A stretch of 64,000 nucleotides of DNA from Nautilus pompilius (taxonomy: Eukaryota; Mollusca; Cephalopoda; Nautilida; Nautilidae): contig JACATO010000980.1 of assembly GCA_018389105.1 (NCBI GenBank), forward strand, positions 930,001 through 994,000. Direction: 5' to 3'. This document shows, piece after piece, positions 55,001 to 61,636 of this stretch. Position 1 is the stretch's first letter, and each line of letters begins with the position of its first letter. A program made the translations under genes and the position numbers. The notes beneath the pieces are model-generated. The model had not been told where the DNA came from. It saw only the letters and a program-made list of their open reading frames with translations, and searched no databases.

Positions 55001-58000
55001 GCCTATGAGGATTCACACATTACTGAATGTATGAGGATCCAAAGCTTTTGGCTTAGCAACTGATGGAAGTAATAATATTGATGACAAAATTAAATCCATT
55101 TGTGGTGAGATAATGATAAAAGTATTGGCATGTAGGGTCATGTCATTGGTGCTTTCAGTACCTGCTTGCAAAAACCTTCAAATGGTAAGAATATTTTTAA
55201 AGTTATTGCATCATTAAGTTTCAGCAAATAGCAAAGCACTTCATAGGTCTGGCATTTTTTTGCAAGAAAGAACATGAACAATTATACATAGCAGTGTCCA
55301 CATCATCTTATTCATGCAGCTGCCAGGATCCTGCTTATCAACATATACTATTTGTTATCTAGACAAGAACTTAAGAAATTTCAAGAACTGTGAGGACAAG
55401 GTGGCTTTCATTACACAGGAATAACAAGAACACTTAAAAGTGGTTAGCCTTAGCAGAATTCTTCAAGGCATATAGAAAAAGCCAGCAGAAGCTCTTTGCA
55501 TAGGAAATACTCGCACTTTAGTACTATGTATGGCACTAGATGACAGAAAGCAGCAAATTGGTGTTGGGGCTTCTGAGGATAGTAGACGTAAATGTGATGG
55601 CAGTTGAATGACTTTCTTGTTAATGATTTTTTTCCCTCAGACCAGCACCAATTAGTAGGTAACCAATTAGGTGGCAAAGAAATCAACTAGTTCAGCTCAT
55701 GCAGGTGAACAGAAAATTCTTACCTGATAAAAGATGGCAGAATATACAGAGAGCTGTTTTATGAATACAGAACTTGTTTACTCTTCTACAGAAGGATGAG
55801 CCCTTTATACTCCACATCTCATGGATCTGTTAAGAGACTGGGGGGATTTTAGGATTATTCAATGAAGTAAGGTTTGACTACTGAGAATCAAAAGGAAAAG
55901 TCTTACATCTTTATTGGTGAAAAAGCAAGAAGTTTTCTTATGGACATGAATATTTTTATGGCAGGGTTAGAAAGTTTTTTGTGCCTGCTAGTGCTGTTCC
56001 TTTTGGACAGATTTCCATGCTTACTGAAGTAAACTGATGCTTCAAAGGATGATATTAATGAAGAATTTCTCAAGTACCATGTTGGAGAATTTCCATATCA
56101 ACAGCACAAAAATGGATGGATACTCCTTGGCACTTAATTCCTCAGATTAAAGATGTCAGCAAAGGACAATCAATGCATTTTTGTCTCACTTTTGAACAGC
56201 TTGATATACTAACAATATTCTATATGGTGCTGACTTTTCAGTGTTGTGAACAGTTAAACCTGAAACTCTAAACTATCACAACTCACAAGACTATGGCAAT
56301 AGCTAATTAATTCGTCTATTAACAATAATTTGCTTTAAAAAAATAATTTTCCCATACTTGGTCCACAGTAAAACAGCTTTAAGGGTTGGCAACCCATGCC
56401 ATGTGGACAGGTCTTGTATGATACATGAATTGCCTGATCAGTCAGGATCACTTTTGGAAATGCTACACAGTTACAGAATACATCAAATGGACCAACATGT
56501 GATATCTTGTGATCCGACAACTGAAGGCTGTGAGGTTACAATCTATGATGCTTTGTTTCAGTCAGTGACAGGTCACACCCTCAACTCTCTATCTCTGATG
56601 AATCATGGCACCAAAAGTCCTCTACATTTGTTCAATACAGCGCCAGAGACCAGAAGCTGGCAGGATGAGCAGTCAACAGCATCTGCTCAACTATTATTCT
56701 GAATTTTGTTTATGTTCCTTATTTGGGTTCTCCATCTACCTTGCCTATATAATACACTGCTCTGTGTATTTCTCTTGCTCTCTGACAATGGCAGTGTTTG
56801 CAACTGTCAAAATTTTGGCTAAAAGGAAAGCTAGATTAGATCTTCATTCATTTTAAGCTGCAATAACAATCCAATTTGGATTTGTATCTGAGGAGGATTT
56901 GCAGTTTGTGCTTCCTGCTGTGAAATTGTAGTAGTACATAGAATACAAAAACATTTTTAACCAAGCATGAAAAAATTTAAGTTTTTGACAAAACAGGCAA
57001 TTTAAAAAAGATTAGTATTGGTGTATGAACATCAAAGCAGTATTTTCATGTGTATAAGGACTGGTAAAAATCAAGTTGCAAAAAGACTACAGGATTGCAT
57101 TGTGAAGCATTGTGAGCCTTATACAGATGGAAAATTTTTTCAATACCTCTGACTTTGTTCAGTGATTTGCCAAGTAAGGACATGGCTCAAATAAAAGAAA
57201 TATCAATCATTGCAAGGACAATTGAACAACGTTGTGAATTAAAATGCCAAAGTTTTCAGCATGGTACTGGATGAAAGCGCTGATATTAATGACCTACCTT
57301 GTCTTGTCATTATTGTGAAATACTATGCTTCAGAATCAAATTGAATAAGAGAGGAACTTTGTTGCTTGGAACTGTTCTATGAAACAATAGAAGCTGAAGA
57401 TTTGAAAGCTTTTAATTTAAAATTTTAAATAGAGTTGTTGACATAAAAAGGATCTTCACTGATGGTGTACTTGCTATGATTGGGAAGGATTGGGAGGTTA
57501 AACAGCTCCTGAAACAGTAAATTGGCCATGTCTTTGTCAAATTTTACTGCATTGTTCATCAAGAGAGTCTTTGTATGAAAAATGCTGTGGTAGCTACTGT
57601 GGAGGATTGTGAATTTTCTTGTTTCTCGCTCAGCTTTAATTCACAGAGTTCAGAACCCTGATGGAAGAAATGGACTGTGCTTATACAGACATTCCTTTTC
57701 ACAGTAATGTTCATTGGATTAGCCATGACAAAGTGAAATGTCCTGATGCCATTTGGGAGCTTAAAAGGAGCAAAACTACCCTGAACTGAATGATGAAAAG
57801 TGGTTAGGGAAGTTGAGGTTTCCATCGACATTACATCTAACTTAAACAAATGTAACTTTCACCCCCAGAGTACAGGACAGATAGTTCTGCATCTGTATGA
57901 AAACCTGAAGTCATCTCTTGCAAAACTGGAGATTTTTTCCATGGTTATTTGCATATCAGATTTGCACTACTTTTGTCATCTCAAAGAGAGGTAATCACAT

Positions 58001-61000
58001 TATGCTGTTGAGGTCAGTGAGATTGGCTTGTTGTTTATGCAAAAGCTGAAATCTGAATTTTCTGAAAGATTTACAACATTCTGGACCAGTGTTTCTATTC
58101 ATCTTTAAGCCTGACCATTTCAGAGAAAATGATGTCATGTCTTTATTTTAGTGGATGAACGTTGAATAATTTGAAATGCAGCTCAGATTTAAAAATCTCA
58201 AACTTTCGTATGCATCAAAGTTCACAAATTTGTGGATTGAACTTGAAACTAATAAAAAAATAATCAGGGTTGTTTCTATTTGATCTGCTGGGCTTCATTT
58301 CCTGAGAATTAAACTGTTTGAAAGACTAAAGGCTTATGAGAAAATGGGAGGGCTACATTCTACGGCTGCAGTTACGCAACTTGCTTGGTACTTTACCATC
58401 CTATTCACTCAATAACCATATAATGTAGAATACAGAAATAGTATTACCTTTAATATTAAAAATATAGTGAACAAAAAAGCTTTATTTACCTTTAATATCA
58501 TGATGGTCATGATCTTGGATGGGAAGGCTGGTTGGTGGTGGTTATTCCTTTCATGAGGTTAGGGGGGTGAGTGGCTGTCCTTATCCTCAGAACTGAAAAT
58601 TGAGATGGGAGGAAAGGATATGCCACTGATGGTGGAGGAACAGTTGAAATAGCACAGGATTTCTGACTGCTTTGTTGTCTTTTGGGAGTCTTACAATAAG
58701 ACTGTGGACTGCCAAACTCTGGGAAACAACAACAACGTGGGATCTGTGTGTTGACCAGGGTTACCAACTTTTGTTTTGCTGCCATTACCAGATCTGCCTA
58801 TTTTCTTTACCAAATTGAGTGTTTTATTACTGAATGTTTTTCACCTTCATAAAAATGCACAGAAAGTTGTGCAAATGGCATATTCATGGCCAGTGGTACT
58901 TAATTACCAATAATTTTGTTTGTTATTACATAACTGTCATCACCAAGCCATATTTTTCATTACCAGATTTCCTTGCATTTGGTAATGAAAATTACCAATG
59001 TGAACCCTGGTGTTAGCATGGATACAGGCGCTCTTGAAGCGCCACTACACTGTAGTGGCAGAAGCTGGAACGTGACACGCGTAAATCTTGGATACTCAAA
59101 ACTTTAGTTGACAAAGGAAGACTGTAGTTGCCTTTGTTATTCTTTTAGTCTTAAGGTCCACATACCATTGTAAGCAGATATTTTCACATGAAATTTGCTA
59201 GCTTGCCTAAGGAAAGGCAGAGGCAAGGATCCCACTAACTATGTACCAGGACTTTCCAAAAGAAGTGATGGATTTTTGAAGTGCATTCAACATGTAGAAT
59301 ATCTTTATCTATTATTTGCTTGCAAAATGTAGTCATTCTAGTCTGAACTCCATCAGCACACTTTTATGTTGTGAAAGCAACGTGCAGCTCCAGCACACTA
59401 TTCTTGAAAGTTTGCCAATCCTTGATCTAGTAGATAATTTACCAGTAAATAAATGCTGAATTATTATTAACCATTGGCAGGTTATGTAGTAAAAAAGGCT
59501 ATTTGTTATGTTTGTTCTTAATGCAAGTAGTTTTCTTTTAAGTTTTTTGTTCTCTTGCCCCTTTTTAATAAAAATCTAATTTTTCAAAAGTAAATGTTGG
59601 CAATCTTGATTACATAAGCCTGGGGGCAGTATTCTGGGCTTGCTGAAACTTATTTAACTGCATGATAGGTAAACTATTACAATATGTATTAATTAATGTC
59701 TGTGCAATGTTCCTAGTTAAAGCTTTCCTAATTTGCCTAATATTATGTAAATAGCAAAAAGGCAAGCACTACAAATTCCACGTGTCTAGTTTCATCTGAA
59801 AATCAAACCAACAGCCCAGATTCCTTACATTTTCTACAGATGGCATCATTGGTGTTTACTAAAGTTTATTTTGGCCAGTTGCCTAGTGACAATAATAATG
59901 AATTCCATTTTATAATCATTTAATTTGATCTTGTTGGCAAGCATGTCATTCCCCAAAGCTTTAACTGCTACACTTTATCAACCTTGAATCAGGTTTTAAA
60001 GTAACAAAGTTGTGTATCATCAGTGTAGGCATAGATGTTTGGCAGAGATTATTCCACAATACTAAGTAGTTTACTAACATAGATTACAAAAAAAAAAGAT
60101 CCAAAACAAGATCTTTGTGGAACTCCACATTCCAAGTCAAATTGTTTAGAAAGCACACTGCATATTGAAACACAGAACAATTTGATATATACTGAAGAAA
60201 AGTATGCCAGTACAGTTCCTGATAGGCCTATTTTAGATTGCAGGTGACCACAGTGATCAACTGTGTCAAATGTTACACACAAATCTGAAAGAACACTGAC
60301 ACTCCTTATTCATATAAAGATGTTTTGTTTAACCTGATGGAGAGCAGTTTCTGTTCTGTAAAACTGTCAGTATGCTGAGTGAAATTTAGAATATTAGTCT
60401 TGAGTAGTGGTGTGACTTTGCAGTTGATTAAAAATAGCATTGACTTCAATAGGAGATGAACAAGAAGAGCTTGCTTCAAGTTATCAGAAAATAAACTAGA
60501 TTCAAGGGATAGGTAGTGAGTACAGGAAAAAGAACTTCAAGTAGATCATGAGGATGTATTCCCAGAGTGTGCAGATTCTGCCAGTGAGAGATGGTTCTAG
60601 TTAAATCACTAGTATGGCATTTCTGCATGTTTGGCCACCAGATCTTATATCTGTGGATTTCTGATAAATGGGAACTATCTGAAAACATTGGTGGTTTTGG
60701 GGGAGGGGTCACAGTCTCACCCAGATCTGTGCCTTTAAGACCTAAATACATACACAGCTAGTACCCCTTTTTTTCTTTTTAAATATCACAATGTTTTTAA
60801 GATAATTTTTAATATTTTCATTAGATATAAAATTTGATTTAGATGTTTATAATTAAAATTAGTGTTAGCCTTATTAACTTTATCTGGCAATATTAAACAC
60901 ATTTTCTGACAAATCGTTAATGATGTAACTCCCTTCTGAAACTGAATTGTCGATGATAATAACCCCTTTATTAAAAATTCACAGACATCAATGAAAACTG

Positions 61001-61636
61001 AATTGTGGAAAAGTGCCATTCCACCCTGACTGCAGTTTGTGAAGAAGTTTTTAAGGGCTGTGATAATCAAGAGGATTTCAAATAGCTTTAAACTCGACCT
61101 ATGATTTGTTTGTAGCTCAGGAACCCCAGACATTCTGGCCAGCCTCCATCCATCCCTTTTATGTGATGATGTCATGCAGTGTGCTGACCAGCCCCCCCCC
61201 CTTCCAAGCTACAAATATCTGTTAGCTGAGGTTACAGACCCGCACTTGATGTTTTTTTTTCTTTCCTCTGCAGCTGGCTCAGTGGAAAAGGACGAGCCAA
61301 CAGCACCTCCAAAGAAGAAGCAGAAATCTAGATATCTTGGCAATTTAGATTTGAACAGCAAAGATGTGCAGCAGTTAATCAAAATGAAATCTTCTCATGA
61401 TGGTTTAATCAGACAGGTGAGCATCATTTTGGGATGGGTTCTTCCACAAATATGCACAACATCAGTACTCGCTTAAAAGACAAGAATGTTTCTCACACGG
61501 TCTTTATTTTGTATTTTGATAGATGGAATCTGAAAAACAGGAAACTTACTTCAGTGAACTCGAAAAAAAAGAAAAATATGAGGAGAAGATGACATCTATT
61601 ATGGAAGTTACTTGCACTTTATATTCCTGTAAACAA
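10142..61636 (+). CDS. MCM10: MCM10, DNA replication initiation factor (18 exons, C-terminus outside window)
   Basis: MCM10 binds DNA, the CMG helicase and polymerase alpha-primase at replication origins in the nucleus. Eighteen exons join in phase to 752 residues; human MCM10, from memory, has about 875. Residues 1-18 read MADDRCDLETLASFLEED, like the vertebrate N-terminus. Residues 84-105 form a predicted coiled coil. The OB-fold covers about 280-385, with GKTFCIWKLCDL and NVGTVVGILNP. The zinc motif is C389, C399, C411 and H414 (CX9CX11CX2H), within LGTCQGKKKNGNPC and CEYCTYH. PKLGRGVL and SKIQSKGGILKKDPNA match conserved C-terminal blocks. The visible part stops at EVTCTLYSCKQ, where the C-terminal zinc region begins. 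I see no stop or frame break in any exon, so the gene appears functional. Transposons fill its introns but not its exons. Confidence 0.96.
10182..10640. other. Start of MCM10 intron 1, no feature seen
   Basis: AT-rich intron sequence between the first exon and the LINE. Nothing recognised. Confidence 0.5.
10640..14150 (-). mobile_element. Decayed L1/Tx1-like LINE
   Basis: Minus-strand pieces occur in LINE order. An endonuclease block reads VMGDFNCIPNHNLD near 13500. The reverse transcriptase reads LYKKGDRTCLGNWRPISLVN within 12268-12717, and its active-site box reads ITQYANDTTIVLKN near 12150, where the family has YADD. Several stops and frame changes separate them, so the copy is dead. The edges are approximate because no target duplication or tail was seen. 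The WRPISLLN style and SGAKINK-like sequence after the box suggest the L1/Tx1 group; other endonuclease-type LINEs are possible. It lies in MCM10 intron 1 in antisense. Confidence 0.75.
14172..15373. mobile_element. TIR DNA transposon, non-autonomous, family unknown
   Basis: The ends form a short inverted repeat: CATACTTGCCAACTTTTCAA on the left and CAGACTTGCCAACTCTCCCA on the right read inward. A 6-bp direct repeat, CATGAT, flanks both ends (14166-14171 and 15374-15379). The 1.2-kb interior has no recognisable transposase. Confidence 0.6.
15380..16452. other. Intron 1 stretch with no recognised feature
   Basis: Short open frames occur on both strands, but none resembles a known protein. It may be old repeat sequence. 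Confidence 0.35.
16453..17714 (+). mobile_element. Decayed DNA transposon with long inverted repeats
   Basis: About 100 bp at the left end (TGCTGACTAAGATTTGACAC and on) matches, inverted and diverged, the right end (TGCTGACTTATATCTGAGAC and on); both share TTTTGCCTATCAC. Outer ends read TA/CACTGGCC and AATTGTG/TA. Inside, on the plus strand, decayed protein reads FDGPQIRKLMREQH, VVKNFLGNKKAENLG, VHFLNSHLDKFPENLGDVSD and YQGRWDTHMMANYCWSIKRD. I recall this block from uncharacterised transposon-like proteins of many invertebrates, but cannot name the superfamily. The CACT start suggests the CMC/Chapaev group; that is a guess. At 1.26 kb it is an internally shortened copy. Confidence 0.65.
17715..18730. 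other. Intron 1 stretch with no recognised feature
   Basis: AT-rich. A less AT-rich island at about 18380-18470 has no exon-like reading supported by homology. Confidence 0.35.
18730..19560 (+). pseudogene. Decayed transposon-like coding fragment, unclassified
   Basis: The 117-residue frame at 19143-19496 reads YTNDLNESCWKEGYDCKDGR followed by NLFSVLKFWSKNG. Just upstream, broken frames contain KTPQSLGKAM, SPRK-like and coiled basic sequence. The order (basic coiled part, SLGKA, then a Cys-spaced block) resembles uncharacterised transposon proteins found in invertebrates, but I cannot name the family. No ends were found. It is not an MCM10 exon: the phases do not fit, and exon 1 joins exon 2 directly. 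Confidence 0.35.
20322..20426 (+). CDS. MCM10: MCM10 exon 2
   Basis: Residues 3-37. Acceptor AATATTTCCAG, donor GTAAGA. Encodes DRCDLETLASFLEEDLENEV, similar to the vertebrate N-terminal acidic leucine-rich segment. Intron 1 before it is 10.1 kb. Confidence 0.9.
20427..21831. other. MCM10 intron 2, no further feature seen
   Basis: AT-rich intron; short open frames on the minus strand have no support. Confidence 0.5.
21832..21969 (+). CDS. MCM10: MCM10 exon 3
   Basis: Residues 38-83. Acceptor TTGTGTTGCAG, donor GTAAGT. Encodes HGEKLDKMFALVNEENEKG; acidic, weakly conserved linker. Confidence 0.85.
22575..22694 (+). CDS. MCM10: MCM10 exon 4 (coiled coil)
   Basis: Residues 84-123. Encodes ELRMMMNRMKELERKLEEKQ, a heptad-rich coiled coil like the one used for self-association in vertebrate MCM10. 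Donor GTAAAA. A minus-strand open frame overlaps it and is a shadow. Confidence 0.9.
22979..23152 (+). CDS. MCM10: MCM10 exon 5
   Basis: Residues 124-181. Acceptor TTTTCTTTAAG. Serine-rich and acidic, ending SESDSDWEDMEG. The donor GTGGTA is weak, but the phase joins exon 6 correctly. Confidence 0.8.
24014..25834 (-). pseudogene. Broken hAT transposase with BED finger
   Basis: The order on the minus strand is: BED zinc finger (25834 down: YGFTQIEDKGIMKPQCVVCL, LKKYLDNLHPH); RNase H-like core with QLDESTDVSSISQLIVYVHY and SVDGAPAMLGHVSGFSALL; HALNTRLFRELCKD and EVRWLSRGNVLNQVL; and the C-terminal dimerisation block LLPFATTYLCEQGFSTLMNI. A TAG stop interrupts the core at about 25060. Frame changes fall near 25620, 24800 and 24400. 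The full product would have been roughly 600 residues, usual for the family. Confidence 0.93.
25897..26178. mobile_element. 282-bp mariner-like MITE inside the hAT element
   Basis: Long inverted repeats of about 35 bp begin TGAAGGACGTTCAAGTCAAA on the left and CGAGGGACGTTCAAATCAAA on the right, flanked by TA on both sides. There is no coding capacity. It interrupts the 5' non-coding part of the hAT, so it is younger than that insertion. Confidence 0.85.
27340..28441. other. Right part of MCM10 intron 5
   Basis: Minus-strand fragments such as NPAADAWSEILARLSADYLP hint at more old element sequence, possibly the 5' part of the LINE, but I cannot identify it. No ends seen. Confidence 0.3.
28442..28555 (+). 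CDS. MCM10: MCM10 exon 6
   Basis: Residues 182-219, lysine-rich (GEKIKKLIKKEKRIAH), ending before GTAAGT. Lies after the 5.3-kb intron 5 that holds a LINE and a hAT element. Confidence 0.85.
29000..29300 (+). repeat. Possible tRNA-derived SINE fragment
   Basis: GGGTTCAATTCCAC at about 29109 looks like a Pol III box B, and AGCGGTTGGTAGTGG about 25 bp upstream is a weak box A. There is no clear tail or target duplication. Confidence 0.3.
29528..29633 (+). CDS. MCM10: MCM10 exon 7
   Basis: Residues 220-255. Acceptor TTGTTTTAG, donor GTAAGG. Ends DSFFGIRIK, matching the FSGLRLRRP-type block that precedes the OB-fold domain in vertebrates. Confidence 0.88.
29930..30092 (+). CDS. MCM10: MCM10 exon 8 (start of OB-fold domain)
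   Basis: Residues 256-309. Encodes MEGRKMVKLSSLH and DWVTMGIIVHKGD, matching the family's MTGRKLIRLSQI and DWVTFGVILKK. Donor GTAAGT. Confidence 0.95.
30821..30979 (+). CDS. MCM10: MCM10 exon 9 (OB-fold core)
   Basis: Residues 310-362. Encodes GKTFCIWKLCDLLDCDQCVA, FFLFGEVYKKHWK and VGTVVGILNP, the best conserved part of the protein. Acceptor TTGTTTTTAG, donor GTTGGT. Confidence 0.98.
31530..31657 (+). CDS. MCM10: MCM10 exon 10 (end of OB-fold, first zinc ligands)
   Basis: Residues 363-404. Encodes EIAFTINHPQKLMVIGQSRD and the ligands C389 and C399. The in-phase acceptor is TTGTTTTAAAAG ending at 31529. A competing AG ten bases on would meet a stop codon. Donor GTGACT. Confidence 0.92.
31658..33484. 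other. MCM10 introns 10 and 11 flanks
   Basis: Apart from exon 11 at 32547-32627 and an (AT)n run at about 33319-33337, I see only AT-rich intron sequence. Confidence 0.45.
32547..32627 (+). CDS. MCM10: MCM10 exon 11 (last zinc ligands)
   Basis: Residues 405-431. Encodes HQCEYCTYHVKAAYQKSYAK with C411 and H414 completing the zinc motif. The in-phase acceptor is CTATGACCAAG, with a short pyrimidine tract before it. Donor GTAACC. Confidence 0.92.
33485..34126. mobile_element. 642-bp TIR element (hAT-like MITE), CpG-richer than its host intron
   Basis: The ends read CAGAGTTCCAGCTAG on the left and CAGTGTTACAGCTAG on the right, read inward. A 5-bp direct repeat, GTTGT, flanks both ends; hAT elements normally make 8 bp, so the class is uncertain. 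The first 250 bp hold CpG-rich sequence with repeated GCGCCATGCC words. There is no transposase. Short opposite open frames in it are not genes. Confidence 0.65.
34297..34389 (+). CDS. MCM10: MCM10 exon 12
   Basis: Residues 432-462. Acceptor CTGGTTCCAG. Encodes GFTGVTPKVFEKKLLPKGG, which aligns with the FSGGRIPKKFARRG stretch of vertebrates. Donor GTAAGT. Confidence 0.9.
34390..37271. other. MCM10 intron 12, no coding feature recognised
   Basis: Contains a (GT)n run at 36206-36228 and an (AT)n run at 37039-37065. The open frames near 36099-36533 overlap each other in different frames and lack homology. Confidence 0.45.
37272..37430 (+). CDS. MCM10: MCM10 exon 13
   Basis: Residues 463-515. 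Acceptor CTTTGCTAG, donor GTAAGT. Encodes KRDQLTLKNLQKHQVQ; a weakly conserved linker after the zinc domain. Confidence 0.88.
38179..38255 (+). CDS. MCM10: MCM10 exon 14
   Basis: Residues 516-541. Encodes TDLLMVPSVGSSNLVKHLI, matching ELMDLPTCGARNLKQHL of vertebrates. Acceptor ACCTTGCAG, donor GTATTT. Confidence 0.9.
39055..39305 (+). CDS. MCM10: MCM10 exon 15
   Basis: Residues 542-625, the longest exon. Encodes SVSAKDLLKQHKKKMEEKQ and LPKLGRGVLLGHEVILDDSS, matching the SISASALLKQQKQRM and PKLGRGVLEGDDV blocks. Donor GTAAAG. Confidence 0.95.
39710..40140 (+). repeat. tRNA-derived SINE
   Basis: A tRNA-like head carries box A at 39724 (GGCCCAGTGGC) and box B at 39769 (GTTTGATTCCTG), about 45 bp apart. 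A non-tRNA body follows, with ACACGACAACTACTACAGCC and a 3' part near 40080-40140. There is no coding sequence. The exact 3' end and target duplication were not found. It lies in sense in MCM10 intron 15. I recall similar bodies from mollusc SINEs; this is memory, not proof. Confidence 0.7.
41416..43229 (-). pseudogene. Nearly complete but frameshifted hAT transposase
   Basis: It starts at MATSVTKKRKYSEEY (43229). The BED finger has KPQCVLCFKV and LKHHLQTIHPQ. The core has FAIQLDESTDVSSCAQLLVL and CTDGAPAMLGSKSGFQKRVK, then HCMI, ALNSRLFQNLCRDMDSEHEA and VRWLSKGNVVNRV. The C-terminal dimerisation block has LRLLLPFSTTYLCESGFSTL and SRNRLDVDPDMRCAL. I count four frame changes and no other stop: in a run of seven C near 42898, near 42390, near 42085 and near 41835. 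All main family motifs are present, which suggests a fairly recent death. Confidence 0.93.
43571..43596. repeat. Perfect 12-bp stem hairpin at hAT end
   Basis: GCCATGGCCCCC and GGGGGCCATGGC are separated by TT. The same word recurs twice nearby. It lies just inside the right terminal repeat of the hAT and may be a subterminal transposase site. Confidence 0.85.
43930..44053 (+). CDS. MCM10: MCM10 exon 16
   Basis: Residues 626-666. Encodes KIAISKIQSKGGILKKDPNA, matching the LAAITKLRAKGQVL block. Acceptor TTATTGTGTAG, donor GTTAGT. It lies 313 bp after the end of a hAT element. Confidence 0.93.
44390..46071. mobile_element. Fold-back mariner element
   Basis: Both ends carry CGAGGTCTGTCCAAAAAGAA read inward and are flanked by TA. 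The plus strand from about 44654 encodes mariner transposase pieces: EEQRVCVKFC, TGDKMWVYGYN and WMLHHDNAPAHASLL, ending just after YSPDL, before the expected third catalytic Asp. From about 45497 to 46071 the sequence turns round and repeats the first half inverted (minus-strand frame 45834-45520: LTVREVSEEVGMCKSLCHMM). So the element is a large imperfect palindrome with a loop of about 400 bp. The left arm also has a 75-bp tandem duplication just inside the end. It is non-functional. Confidence 0.9.
46291..46886. mobile_element. 596-bp pogo/Tigger-type MITE
   Basis: Ends CAGTCGACCCTCGCGTAATC and CAGTTGTCCCCCGGTATTCG, read inward, are flanked by TA target sites. CAGTNGNCCC ends are typical of pogo/Tigger elements. 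GC-rich ends surround an AT-rich middle, and no transposase is encoded. Confidence 0.85.
46889..48178. other. Intron 16 stretch with no recognised feature
   Basis: A minus-strand open frame at 47976-47638 (112 codons) has no recognisable motif and no coding context. Confidence 0.35.
48181..49382 (-). mobile_element. Decayed mariner element, 1.2 kb
   Basis: Inverted ends TGAGGTCTGATCAAAA and CAAGGTCTGGTCAAAA are flanked by TA. The transposase on the minus strand starts at 49209 (MTAVKEQRVCIKLCVKLGKT), with the helix-turn-helix part SCSKTFEWFSRFKDGQNS, then GDEIWVYGYD (first catalytic Asp), EGVVHHEFVPY and WMLHHDIQHSP (second). The third Asp region is missing. Several frame changes are present. 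It is related to the fold-back mariner at 44390-46071 but is a separate family. Confidence 0.88.
49385..54880. other. Intron 16 stretch with no recognised gene
   Basis: Contains (GT)n at about 49486-49507 and (GATT)n at about 51680-51702. The many short open frames lack homology and coding context. Some of this is probably repeat sequence too old for me to identify. Confidence 0.35.
54960..56310 (+). pseudogene. Possible old hAT-like transposase remains
   Basis: Around 55030-55100 broken frames read ITECMRIKAFGLATDGSN-like sequence, similar to the ATDGSND block of some hAT transposases. Further pieces to 56310 are not identifiable. No ends were seen. Confidence 0.25.
56850..58380 (+). mobile_element. 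Decayed hAT transposase copy (GTF2IRD2-like)
   Basis: The order on the plus strand is: CASCC-type BED remnant near 56910; SSIFMCIRTGKNQVAKRLQD and EPYTDGKFF (57035-57150); VFSMVLDESADINDLPCLVI near 57260; FTDGVLAMIGKDWEVKQLL near 57460; HVFVKFYCIVHQESLCMKNA near 57530; and LKSEFSERFTTFWTSV near 58050. This is the order seen in GTF2IRD2/ZBED-type hAT transposases. Many stops and frame changes make it much older than the two hATs in introns 5 and 15. Ends were not found. Confidence 0.75.
58756..59009. mobile_element. 254-bp hAT MITE
   Basis: CAGGGTT starts it and AACCCTG ends it. The flanking 8-bp sequences GTGTTGAC (58748-58755) and GTGTTAGC (59010-59017) match at six of eight positions, as expected for an old target duplication. 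The interior is built from repeated TTACCA words, and no protein is encoded. Confidence 0.75.
59590..60440 (-). mobile_element. Decayed CR1/L2-like LINE, reverse transcriptase part
   Basis: The minus strand reads, in order, QSAYRQFYRTETALHQVKQN near 60360, FDTVDHCGHLQSKIGLSGTV and CGVPQRSCFGSFFFVIYVSK (60282-60049), YTDDTQLC near 60015 (YADD box with one change), TRQLAKINFSKHQ near 59880, then a diverged tail to about 59590. This is the standard layout of CR1/L2/Jockey-group reverse transcriptase. It is 5' truncated and broken, in antisense in MCM10 intron 16. Confidence 0.8.
60441..61273. other. End of intron 16
   Basis: Two minus-strand open frames (60751-60476 and 61175-60786) may be worn LINE 5' sequence, but I cannot identify them. 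A poly-C run lies near 61190. Confidence 0.35.
61274..61416 (+). CDS. MCM10: MCM10 exon 17
   Basis: Residues 667-714. Acceptor TTTCCTCTGCAG. Encodes PPKKKQKSRYLGNLDLNSKD and LIKMKSSHDGLIRQ, matching ARKKRREQLAYLESEEFQKI and KAKSKHTGILKEA. Basic KKKQK could serve nuclear import. Follows the 17.2-kb intron 16. Confidence 0.93.
61523..61636 (+). CDS. MCM10: MCM10 exon 18 (last in window)
   Basis: Residues 715-752. Encodes ETYFSELEKKEKYEEKMTSI and EVTCTLYSCKQ, where the paired cysteines open the C-terminal zinc region. Ends in phase 0 at GTAAGC. The remaining exons, about 100 codons by comparison with vertebrates, were not found before 64000. Confidence 0.93.

Noticed and set aside
56358-56856. 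Plus-strand frames of 114 and 83 codons upstream of the decayed hAT
   Set aside because: I could not connect them to a transposase or host family, and they overlap in different frames.
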